Positions 32,489 through 39,870 of a stretch of DNA of 64,000 nucleotides are shown here, piece by piece (position 1 is the first letter of the stretch; each line of letters starts with the position of its first letter). The position numbers were made by a program, and so were the translations under genes. The DNA is taken from the NCBI GenBank assembly GCA_964489715.1, contig CAZBAK010000005.1, positions 1 through 64,000 on the forward strand, read 5' to 3'. The notes under the pieces are model-generated. The model was not told the DNA's origin. It saw only the letters and a list, made by a program, of their open reading frames with translations, and made no database searches. Source of the DNA: Tissierella_A sp964489715. GTDB taxonomy: Bacteria; Bacillota; Clostridia; Tissierellales; Tissierellaceae.

Positions 32489-35179
32489 TTACTTTTTTAG
32501 CTTTCTTCTTACAATCTTGGATACTTCTCCTACGATTAGTGGGATAAATGAGAATGGAATAACTATACTCCAATCTGAAAGACCCATAGGGAAGGTATCA
32601 AATATAGGTTGTAAGAAAGGTATATAAACCACTGCCATGGTTAGGGCAAATGAAAATAGAGTTCCATATACCAGGGTCATATTTGAAAATAAACCTATTT
32701 CAAATATGGTATGTGACTGGGATCTTACTGAGTATGATCTTAAAAGTTCTGCCATTATTAAGGTTGTAAAGGCTATACTACGAGCCTCTACTATATTATC
32801 TGGATAAGTTCTTAGGGCTATTAAATAAGCTGCTAAGGTTGTAGCACCTATGGCAATACTTTGAACTGCTATTCTAGATATTAAATCCTTATTTAGTAAA
32901 GGCTCCTTAGGATCTCTTGGCTTCTTCTCCATTATATCAGGATCCCCTTTTTCCATACCCAAGGCTAGGGCTGGAAAACTATCTGTAACTAAGTTTAACC
33001 ATAATAATTGGATAGGAAGAAGTGGTACAGGTAAATTTGCCAAAATACTTACAAATATGACTATTATCTCACCTATATTACAGGAAAGTAAAAAGTAAAC
33101 AAATTTCCTTATATTGTCATAGATAACTCTTCCTTCTTCAACAGCAGAAACAATGCTGGCAAAGTTATCATCGGTTAAAATAAGCTCAGCTGTATTTTTA
33201 GCAACATCAGTACCTGTAATACCCATAGAAACTCCAATATCTGCCTTTTTAAGGGCAGGAGCGTCGTTTACTCCGTCACCTGTCATAGCTGTTGTATTTC
33301 CATTTCTCTTTAGAGCTTCTACTATTCTGACCTTATGGTCGGGAGATACTCTTGCGAAAACCCTAGTTATCTTTACTCTCTCTTGAAGCTCTTTATCATC
33401 AAGACTATCTAAGGCACTACCCATAATAGCTTGGGATTCATCTTCAGCCATACCAAGTTGCTTTGCTATAGCAAAGGCAGTTTCCTTGTAGTCACCTGTT
33501 ATCATAATAGTCTTTATTCCAGCATGCTTACATTTTTCTATAGCGTCCTTTGCCTCAGGTCTTGCTGGATCTATCATACCTACTAGGCCTACAAAGACCA
33601 TATCGCTTTCTACTTCACTTTGAACTATATCCAAAGGAAGTGCAGGATATTCCTTATAGGCAAATGCAAGTACCCTTAAGGCATCCTTTGAAAATTCACT
33701 ATTTATCTCCATTGTTTGTTTTCTTAATTCATCATCAAAGGGCACGGGTCTTCCCTTTAAGCTTATATAAGAACATTTATCTATTATTATATCTGGTGCA
33801 CCCTTTGTAAATGAAACTATCTTTCCAGCTATAAAGTCTTTATGAAAAGTAGTCATCATCTTTCTAGCACTATCAAAAGGTATTTCTTCAATCCTAGGAT
33901 GGGCTTTATTTATGACCTTTTTATCTATAGCTGCCTTGCTACCAAGTGTTATTAGGGAACCTTCAGTAGGATCACCTATAACCTTGTAACCACCTTCAGT
34001 CTCTTCTATTTCAGCATCATTTGCAAGTGATCCAATGGAAAGAAGGGTTCTTAGATCTAGGATAGACTGTGGATCTATCTTTTCTCCATCTATATAAAAT
34101 TCACCTTGAGAGGAGTATCCACTTCCACTTACATCTATAATTGTTTCATCAGTATAGGCCTTAACCACTGTCATCTCATTTTGAGTTAAAGTACCAGTCT
34201 TATCTGAACATATTACGGTTGTACTTCCCAGGGTTTCTACTGCCAATAGTTTCTTAACTATGGCATGCCTCTTAACCATTCTATTCATTCCAATTGCTAA
34301 AACTATAGTTACTATAGCAGGAAGTCCCTCTGGAATAGCTGCTACTGCAAGTGAAATTGCAATTAAAAGCATCTCTAGAACCTCTTTACCCTGTAGGATT
34401 CCTACTCCAAAGACTATGACACATATTATTATAGTTGCAATACCCAGTACTTTTCCCAGTCCATTTAATTGCCTTTGGAGAGGGGTTACCTCTGTATCTG
34501 TGGTTTGTATAGCTGTGGCTATCTTTCCTATTTCAGTATCAGCTCCTGTAGATACTACTAGGGACTTGGCCCTACCATAGGTTACTATAGTACTCATGTA
34601 TCCCATGTTCTTTCTATCTCCTAAGGATACCTCTTCCTTGTACTCTTCCCCACTATCTTTTTCCACAGGAACAGATTCTCCAGTCAGTGAAGCTTCTTCT
34701 ATCTTTAGATTTGAACTTTCAATAAATCTTAGATCCGCTGGAATAATATCCCCTGCATCTAAGAGTACTACATCTCCTGGAACCAGAGTATCTGCCTTAA
34801 CAGTTGAAGTTTTTCCATCTCTTATAACCTTAGCAGTAGGTGAAGACATTTTTTTAAGTGCATCTAGGCTTTTTTCTGCCTTACCTTCTTGATATACTCC
34901 TAAAAATGCATTTAATACTACTATAGCCAATATTACAATAGCATCGGTTCTTTCTCCTACAAAGACAGAGATAATAGCTGCGGCTATTAGAATTAATACT
35001 AAAAAGTCTGAAAATTGAGCGATTATTCTAGAAAAGAGACTTTTTCTTTTTTCTTCTTTTAAAGAATTAGGTCCATATTTTTCAATACGAGAATCTACTT
35101 CTCCTTGAGTGAGACCTGTTTCAATGTCTGTGTCAAGCTTTTCTATTACTTCTCCATTGCTTTGCATATACCATTTCAT
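32489..35179 (-). CDS. P-type cation-transporting ATPase (SERCA-type, probably Ca2+/Mn2+)
   Basis: An 896-residue P2-type ATPase. N-terminal cation_ATPase_N, actuator TGES (EASLTGESVPVEKD), phosphorylation loop CSDKTGTLTQNEM, hinge MTGDGVNDAPALKKAD, and about ten TM helices. The M4 motif PEGLPAIV and M6 NLVTDSFPALALG fit the Ca2+/Mn2+ subgroup. The gene is preceded on its own strand by a yybP-ykoY Mn2+ riboswitch with terminator, so Mn2+ efflux is a strong hypothesis; Ca2+ cannot be ruled out from sequence. Single gene; no clear terminator was seen in the 170 bp before prsA. Confidence 0.92.
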   Translation of the reverse strand: MKWYMQSNGEVIEKLDTDIETGLTQGEVDSRIEKYGPNSLKEEKRKSLFSRIIAQFSDFLVLILIAAAIISVFVGERTDAIVILAIVVLNAFLGVYQEGKAEKSLDALKKMSSPTAKVIRDGKTSTVKADTLVPGDVVLLDAGDIIPADLRFIESSNLKIEEASLTGESVPVEKDSGEEYKEEVSLGDRKNMGYMSTIVTYGRAKSLVVSTGADTEIGKIATAIQTTDTEVTPLQRQLNGLGKVLGIATIIICVIVFGVGILQGKEVLEMLLIAISLAVAAIPEGLPAIVTIVLAIGMNRMVKRHAIVKKLLAVETLGSTTVICSDKTGTLTQNEMTVVKAYTDETIIDVSGSGYSSQGEFYIDGEKIDPQSILDLRTLLSIGSLANDAEIEETEGGYKVIGDPTEGSLITLGSKAAIDKKVINKAHPRIEEIPFDSARKMMTTFHKDFIAGKIVSFTKGAPDIIIDKCSYISLKGRPVPFDDELRKQTMEINSEFSKDALRVLAFAYKEYPALPLDIVQSEVESDMVFVGLVGMIDPARPEAKDAIEKCKHAGIKTIMITGDYKETAFAIAKQLGMAEDESQAIMGSALDSLDDKELQERVKITRVFARVSPDHKVRIVEALKRNGNTTAMTGDGVNDAPALKKADIGVSMGITGTDVAKNTAELILTDDNFASIVSAVEEGRVIYDNIRKFVYFLLSCNIGEIIVIFVSILANLPVPLLPIQLLWLNLVTDSFPALALGMEKGDPDIMEKKPRDPKEPLLNKDLISRIAVQSIAIGATTLAAYLIALRTYPDNIVEARSIAFTTLIMAELLRSYSVRSQSHTIFEIGLFSNMTLVYGTLFSFALTMAVVYIPFLQPIFDTFPMGLSDWSIVIPFSFIPLIVGEVSKIVRRKLKK

Positions 35180-35230
35180 CTTTTCTTTCCTCCTTTGTTA
35201 ACATTATACGATTAGAGAGAAAACAAATAA

Positions 35231-35272
35231 AAAAAGACCTTTGTTTAGAGTGTTTACTAAACAAAGGTCTTG
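35231..35272 (-). terminator. Riboswitch-controlled terminator ahead of the P-type ATPase gene
   Basis: On the minus strand AAGACCTTTGTTTAG pairs with CTAAACAAAGGTCTT and a seven-T run follows. The left arm contains the GCAAGACC end of the riboswitch aptamer, so aptamer folding and terminator folding compete, as expected for a transcriptional riboswitch. Confidence 0.88.
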
Positions 35273-35348
35273 CTTCCTAGAAACCAGGTAATTAGCCGGG
35301 ACTTTTCCGTATTGACGACTAATTCTTTGTAAGCTACTCCCCTTTATG
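35262..35348 (-). ncRNA. yybP-ykoY manganese riboswitch
   Basis: Read on the minus strand, the leader contains the family's conserved blocks in order: AAAGGGGAGTAGC near the 5' end, TCGTCAATACGG, CCCGGCTAA, and TAGGAAGCAAGACC at the 3' end. The two conserved internal loops of this class bind Mn2+. The location, between a consensus promoter and a terminator directly upstream of a P-type ATPase gene, matches known members. High Mn2+ would prevent the terminator and turn the ATPase on. Confidence 0.92.
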
Positions 35349-35357
35349 TATAAGGAT

Positions 35358-35386
35358 ATTATACACTAAAGAAAAGATAATATCAA
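35358..35386 (-). promoter_or_regulatory. Promoter of the riboswitch-ATPase transcript
   Basis: On the minus strand TTGATA (complement of 35381-35386), a 17-bp spacer and TATAAT (complement of 35358-35363). It lies about 10 bp upstream of the riboswitch 5' end. Confidence 0.85.
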
Positions 35387-35428
35387 TAAAAATAGGATTT
35401 CAAGGTAAAATAATAAAAGTCTAATAGA

Positions 35429-35457
35429 TTGACATCCTCTCCATATTAATAGATAAT
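35429..35457 (+). promoter_or_regulatory. Promoter of walJ-surE
   Basis: TTGACA at 35429-35434, 17-bp spacer, GATAAT at 35452-35457, 33 bp upstream of walJ. Confidence 0.75.
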
Positions 35458-35490
35458 TTAAGGAGAGCTAAATATTAGGAGGAAAAAACA

Positions 35491-36285
35491 ATGGGAATTA
35501 GATTTTGCTCACTATCAAGTGGTAGTAGTGGAAATTGTCAATATATAGAAACAGATAATTTAAAGATATTGATAGATAGTGGTTTTAGTGGTAAAAAAAC
35601 CAAGGAACTTTTAAATAATATAGATGTGGAAGCAGAGGATCTAGATGCAATACTTGTAACTCATGAACACTCAGATCATATAAAGGGAGTAGGAGTCCTA
35701 TCTAGAAGATATGATCTACCTATCTATGCCAATAGCAATACCTGGCTGGGTATGGAAGAAAAAATTGGAGATATAAGAGAATCCAATATAAAAATATTTT
35801 CAACAGAAAAATTCTTTGATTTAAAAGATATAAGTATTTATCCTATACCTACCTTCCATGATGCTAGGGAGCCTGTAGGCTATATAGTATTTTACAAGGG
35901 TGTAAAGATAAGTATAGTAACAGATACAGGAATAATAAGCGAGAATATGCTAGAGAAGATAAAAGATTCCAATCTTTACTTTATAGAGTCAAATCACGAC
36001 GAATTTATGCTAAAAGAAGGCTTGTATCCTTGGTATTTAAAGAAGAGAATTATGAGCGCCCAAGGGCATCTTTCCAATGAAGATGCAGGAAATACCCTTT
36101 CAAAGATATTAAAAGGAGAAAATGAAAAGATAGTATTGGCCCATCTTAGCAAGGACAACAATGTTCCAGAATTGGCCCTGGATACAGTTAGTGACATACT
36201 GACTAAAAAGGGATTAAATGTAAAAAAAGATATAGATCTGGGACTTTCCTTTAGGGATAAGACTACTTGTGTCTATGAATTTTAA
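35491..36285 (+). CDS. walJ: MBL-fold metallohydrolase (YycJ/WalJ family)
   Basis: A 264-residue metallo-beta-lactamase-fold protein starting FCSLSSGSSGNCQYIE, with the metal motif THEHSDHIKG and later HDAREPVGY and AHLSKDNN. This is the WalJ (YycJ) family, normally encoded behind walRK, where it influences wall or DNA-replication coordination and has 5' exonuclease-like activity in some studies. Here no walRK genes are adjacent; surE follows 38 bp downstream. A consensus promoter and AGGAGG support the start. Confidence 0.88.
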   Translation: MGIRFCSLSSGSSGNCQYIETDNLKILIDSGFSGKKTKELLNNIDVEAEDLDAILVTHEHSDHIKGVGVLSRRYDLPIYANSNTWLGMEEKIGDIRESNIKIFSTEKFFDLKDISIYPIPTFHDAREPVGYIVFYKGVKISIVTDTGIISENMLEKIKDSNLYFIESNHDEFMLKEGLYPWYLKKRIMSAQGHLSNEDAGNTLSKILKGENEKIVLAHLSKDNNVPELALDTVSDILTKKGLNVKKDIDLGLSFRDKTTCVYEF

Positions 36286-36323
36286 GCAAGATAAGATAGA
36301 AGACAAGATTTCAGGAGGTATTT

Positions 36324-37070
36324 ATGAGAATATTACTGACAAATGATGATGGAATAATGGCAGAGGGAATCTATAGCTTGGCCAAAGAACTTGAAAAAGA
36401 ACATGAAGTTATAATAATAGCACCAGATAGTGAAAGAAGTGCACAAAGTCAGTCTATTACTATAGGTAGTGCTCTAATAGTAAAAGAAGTACAGGTAAAT
36501 GGTCTTAAGAATAGCTCCTATAGTGTTTCTGGAACACCTGCAGACTGTGTAAGAGTAGGATTTGATAAGTTGATAGAAGGAGATATAGACCTGGTTATAT
36601 CTGGGACCAACAGAGGCCTAAATGCTGGTATGGATATACTTTATTCAGGAACTGTTTCAGCTGCTATAGAGGCAAATATTTACAATAAACCCTCTATAGC
36701 CATATCTGCTGAAGTTAAAAACGGAAAGTGCAATTTTGATCTAGCTGCAAAATATGCCTCTAAAGTAATAGACAAGACAAAGGAAAACCATAAGTATTCA
36801 AATTTACTACTAAATGTAAATGTTCCCCTGGTAGACCAAGCCAAGGGTATAGAAGTCTGTAGAATAGGAGATACAGTACTGGACTACTATGTAATGAAGA
36901 TATCTGATAATGGTGAAAGAACTTTTCAAATTGAAGGAAGAAATAAGATCGACTATACTGAGGGAACCGATAGATATTTTATAAATAAGGGCTATGTAAC
37001 CATAACACCCCTCCACTATGACCTGACAAATTTTGAACTTTTAGACAGGGTAGAAGAGTGGATAGAATAG
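36324..37070 (+). CDS. surE: 5'/3'-nucleotidase SurE
   Basis: A 248-residue SurE phosphatase. The N-terminal metal site is RILLTNDDGIMAEGI, followed by IIAPDSERSAQSQSITIG, SGTPADCVRVG and ISGTNRGLNAGMDILYSGTV. SurE dephosphorylates nucleoside monophosphates, and exopolyphosphate in some species. RBS CAGGAGG, same orientation as walJ. A weak hairpin follows at 37126. Confidence 0.95.
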   Translation: MRILLTNDDGIMAEGIYSLAKELEKEHEVIIIAPDSERSAQSQSITIGSALIVKEVQVNGLKNSSYSVSGTPADCVRVGFDKLIEGDIDLVISGTNRGLNAGMDILYSGTVSAAIEANIYNKPSIAISAEVKNGKCNFDLAAKYASKVIDKTKENHKYSNLLLNVNVPLVDQAKGIEVCRIGDTVLDYYVMKISDNGERTFQIEGRNKIDYTEGTDRYFINKGYVTITPLHYDLTNFELLDRVEEWIE

Positions 37071-37125
37071 TATATTTGATAAATTAGATAAAAAATTTAA
37101 TAAGTTAAGTTTAAATTTTAAAATC

Positions 37126-37162
37126 AAAGAGAGATAGAGCTATATTAACTTTATCTCTCTTT
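37126..37162 (+). terminator. Hairpin after surE
   Basis: AAAGAGAGATA pairs with TATCTCTCTTT; the tail is only partly T-rich, so termination strength is uncertain. Confidence 0.5.
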
Positions 37163-37201
37163 CTATGTTGAAAAAATTAATCCAATAGTAAAGGAGAAAA
37201 T

Positions 37202-37681
37202 ATGAATATAAATATAATAGCAGTAGGAAAAATAAAGGAAAAACACACAAGAGAAGCTATAGCTGAATTTTCTAAGAGACTTTCTAGATATGTAAAATTA
37301 AAGATAATAGAAATTCCAGATGAAAGGGCACCAGAGAATCTATCTCAAAAAGAGATGGAGATGGTTATGGAAAAGGAAGGTCAAAAGATTATCTCAAAGA
37401 TCCCTCAAAATTCCTTCATAATATCCCTAGTAATAGAAGGAAAACAAATGACCTCAGAAAAGCTATCAGAGAAGATAGAGGATCTAATGGTAGATGGAAT
37501 AAATGATATAAGCTTTATAATTGGAGGCTCCCTTGGTTTGTCAGAAGAAGTTAAAAAACTAAGTAATCTAAAACTCTCCTTTTCAAAGATGACCTTTCCC
37601 CATCAACTTATGAGACTTATACTTCTAGAACAAATTTATAGATCCTTTAGGATAATGAAAAACGAACCCTATCATAAATAG
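37202..37681 (+). CDS. rlmH: 23S rRNA pseudouridine-1915 N3-methyltransferase RlmH
   Basis: A 159-residue SPOUT methyltransferase. It begins MNINIIAVGKIKEKH, has the SAM-knot region SFIIGGSLGLSEEV and the conserved C-terminus MTFPHQLMRLILLEQIYRSF then RIMKNEPYHK. It methylates pseudouridine 1915 of 23S rRNA in assembled ribosomes. The dispersed repeat element begins within 30 bp of the stop codon. Staphylococcal SCC elements use the end of this gene as integration site, but no recombinase or SCC-like genes are here. Confidence 0.96.
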   Translation: MNINIIAVGKIKEKHTREAIAEFSKRLSRYVKLKIIEIPDERAPENLSQKEMEMVMEKEGQKIISKIPQNSFIISLVIEGKQMTSEKLSEKIEDLMVDGINDISFIIGGSLGLSEEVKKLSNLKLSFSKMTFPHQLMRLILLEQIYRSFRIMKNEPYHK

Positions 37682-37709
37682 GGATAAAAAATTTAAATTA
37701 AAGAGGGAA

Positions 37710-38161
37710 TAGGGATCAAAAGCCAATTAAATATGAGTAGGGGCGCACCTGTGGTCGCCCACTTTTCTAATATCAAATATAATAGCTATATCAAGGGATA
37801 CAATAAATCGTGGAAAACGCCCTTCCATGAAAGGAAAAGCACCTTTCATAAGTCAGGGCTTATTTCCCCAATTTATTGCATCCATAGTAATTTTGCTTTT
37901 CTTCAAAGTGAAAACATTATTCTTATCAAGGAAACTATAGCTTCTTGGCCATTTTACCTTGTACTAAACCAGGCGACCAAAGGTACGCCCCTACTAAAAC
38001 AATTCATGTTTTCAATCCATAGCATAATATATCTTTAACTAGACAAAATAGATAGAATAAAATGTTTAAATCATTTATCATAAAGCACAAAAGCCGGGAG
38101 ATCTGAGATCTTCCCTACCTGCAAAAAATTGTATTTTTAGTTGCCCTTTTGATCCCTATAT
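37710..38161. repeat. Inverted-repeat-rich dispersed element, copy B (better preserved)
   Basis: Three nested pairs of inverted repeats mark it. Outermost: TAGGGATCAAAAG near 37712 and its complement near 38147-38159. Next: AGTAGGGGCGCACCTGTGGT... at 37736-37760 and its near complement at 37971-37995 (22 of 25 match). Inside: GGATACAATAAATCGTGG and CCCCAATTTATTGCATCC arms, as in copy A at 3106-3499. A GGGAGATCTGAGATCTTCCC palindrome at 38096-38115 repeats the arm sequence of copy A in opposite orientation. No target-site duplication is obvious. A 101-codon open frame inside shows no protein features and is not called. Confidence 0.78.
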
Positions 38162-38265
38162 TATATTAAATAAATCGTATAAGTTGCTTCTTATATTTAT
38201 TAGGATTAGGAACTAGTTTTATGATATGATTAATGTAATTTCTTTAAAAATAAGGAGGAATAAAA

Positions 38266-38772
38266 TTGAAGCTGAAGAAGACATTGATTATCTCTATACT
38301 TCTGCTTATGGCTATGGGCTTGCTAGCTTGTACTGGTAGTTCTAGTAGTGGGGGAAGGGTTCAAGAAGATCTGATCCACTATTTGAATGTAGAATTACCT
38401 ATTATAGTTCCAATAGAAAGTGAAGTTATAGAAATCTATGAAAGTGTTTCAGGAGAGAATTATATGGATGATGAGACAATGTATTATGTGGTGGAAGATG
38501 AGGTTATTCCTGCATCTTTACAGCTTATAGACATGGCAGAAGATATTCGGCCAAATACTAAAGAAGTAAGAAGGGTTCATGAAATATATATCTCAGCTAT
38601 CAATGAACAACACGCAGGATTTACCATGATACTTCAAGCCCTTACAACGCAAGATGGCAATGAAGTAGCTAAAGCAAATGAAAAATTAACTTTAGCCAGA
38701 AAACAAATGCGTGACTACTTGGAAGAAATAAATGAACTAGCAGATAGGAATAATGTGGAAATAGGGCAATAA
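38266..38772 (+). CDS. Uncharacterised small lipoprotein
   Basis: A 168-residue secreted protein with a signal peptide (KKTLIISILLLMAMGLLAC) whose lipobox LLAC gives Cys22, then a Ser/Gly linker and an acidic helical domain. The mature part looks like a helical bundle (EVRRVHEIYISAINEQHAGF, LARKQMRDYLEEIN). No domain is recognised. TTG start with AAGGAGG upstream. It stands alone between the repeat element and a terminator. Confidence 0.75.
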   Translation: MKLKKTLIISILLLMAMGLLACTGSSSSGGRVQEDLIHYLNVELPIIVPIESEVIEIYESVSGENYMDDETMYYVVEDEVIPASLQLIDMAEDIRPNTKEVRRVHEIYISAINEQHAGFTMILQALTTQDGNEVAKANEKLTLARKQMRDYLEEINELADRNNVEIGQ

Positions 38773-38791
38773 TAATTATTATTAAAATAAA

Positions 38792-38818
38792 AAAGGCTGG
38801 CTATCTAGCCAGCCCTTT
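38792..38818. terminator. Convergent terminator (lipoprotein / oxidoreductase)
   Basis: AAAGGCTGGCTA pairs with TAGCCAGCCCTTT around a two-base centre; A and T flanks suit both strands. Confidence 0.8.
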
Positions 38819-38844
38819 GATATTTCAAGGATATAGTTCTAAAT

Positions 38845-39843
38845 TTATTTTTCAAGATTGATTATGGTTCTTCCCTTATGCTTTCCTTCTAACATTTGAT
38901 CTATCTTATGGAAGACTTCTTCTAAAGATACTTCTTCTACATTGTCCTCTATATTACTTGCCTTCCAATTGTCTGATAGATTTTCCCAAATTTCAAGCCT
39001 CCTATCCATAGGACAATTAACTGAGTCAACTCCAAGTAGAGAAAGCCCTTTTAAAATAAATGGATAGATAGAAGTATGGAGTTGGCCTGAAGACACATTA
39101 CCACAGCAAGTTATGCTTCCACCATAATGGGTTGATTTAATTGCATTGGATAGTATATTTCCTCCTACCGTATCAATAACTCCAGCCCAACGACCCTTTA
39201 GGAGAGCTTTTTTAGAATCCTCATCTAATTCATTTCTGTCTATTATGTCTTTTGCTCCCATATTTATTAATCTTTCTCTTTCATCTAATTTTCCCGTAGC
39301 AGCTATAACATCATAGCCTAGTTTAGCTAAGATTGAGATTGCACTAGTTCCAACTCCACCTGTAGCTCCAGTAACTAAGATTTCACCATCTCCAGCCTTA
39401 ATACCAGAATTTAAAAGTCTAAAAACTGAAAGAGCAGCAGTAAAGCCTGCAGTACCATAGATCATACTTTCCCTTAGACTTAGTTTCTCAGGTAGAAAAA
39501 CAGCCCAATCTGCAGGAACACGTATATACTCTGCAAATCCTCCTGATGTGTTCATGCCTAGGTCATAGCCTGTTACAATTACCTGGTCATGGACCTTGAA
39601 TTTATCACTTTTACTCTCTACCACAATTCCACTGGCGTCTATTCCAGGAGTGTGAGGATAGTTTCTTGTTACCCCTCTATTTCCTATAGAAGAAAGTGCA
39701 TCCTTGTAGTTTAGGGAAGAATATTTAACCTTTATTAAAAGATCTCCTTGGGGAAGGTCCTCAATATCCCTAGAGACAATCTCCCTCTTAAAAGATTTAT
39801 CACTTTTTTCACTTATAAGCACTGCTTTAAATTTATCATTCAT
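38845..39843 (-). CDS. YhdH/YhfP-family quinone (acrylyl-CoA) oxidoreductase
   Basis: A 332-residue medium-chain dehydrogenase without the structural zinc cysteines. SSLNYKDALSSIGN and TPGIDASGIV are the family's N-terminal marks, LVTGATGGVGTSAISIL is the NADPH-binding loop. The closest described group is YhdH/YhfP (AcuI-like acrylyl-CoA reductase). The physiological substrate is not indicated by context: it is followed 27 bp upstream on the same strand by the wall-peptidase gene, which looks unrelated. Confidence 0.88.
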   Translation of the reverse strand: MNDKFKAVLISEKSDKSFKREIVSRDIEDLPQGDLLIKVKYSSLNYKDALSSIGNRGVTRNYPHTPGIDASGIVVESKSDKFKVHDQVIVTGYDLGMNTSGGFAEYIRVPADWAVFLPEKLSLRESMIYGTAGFTAALSVFRLLNSGIKAGDGEILVTGATGGVGTSAISILAKLGYDVIAATGKLDERERLINMGAKDIIDRNELDEDSKKALLKGRWAGVIDTVGGNILSNAIKSTHYGGSITCCGNVSSGQLHTSIYPFILKGLSLLGVDSVNCPMDRRLEIWENLSDNWKASNIEDNVEEVSLEEVFHKIDQMLEGKHKGRTIINLEK

Positions 39844-39870
39844 AAAAAAACTCCTTTCTAATATTCTCTT

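Noticed and set aside
37660..37690. SCC-type attachment site at the end of rlmH
   Set aside because: The rlmH C-terminus is similar to the staphylococcal att region at protein level, but there are no cassette recombinases, no direct-repeat att pair and no cassette genes downstream.
37733..38038. 101-codon open frame inside repeat copy B
   Set aside because: It lies wholly within the inverted-repeat element, has no recognisable protein pattern or good RBS, and the matching region of copy A is not open in the same way.
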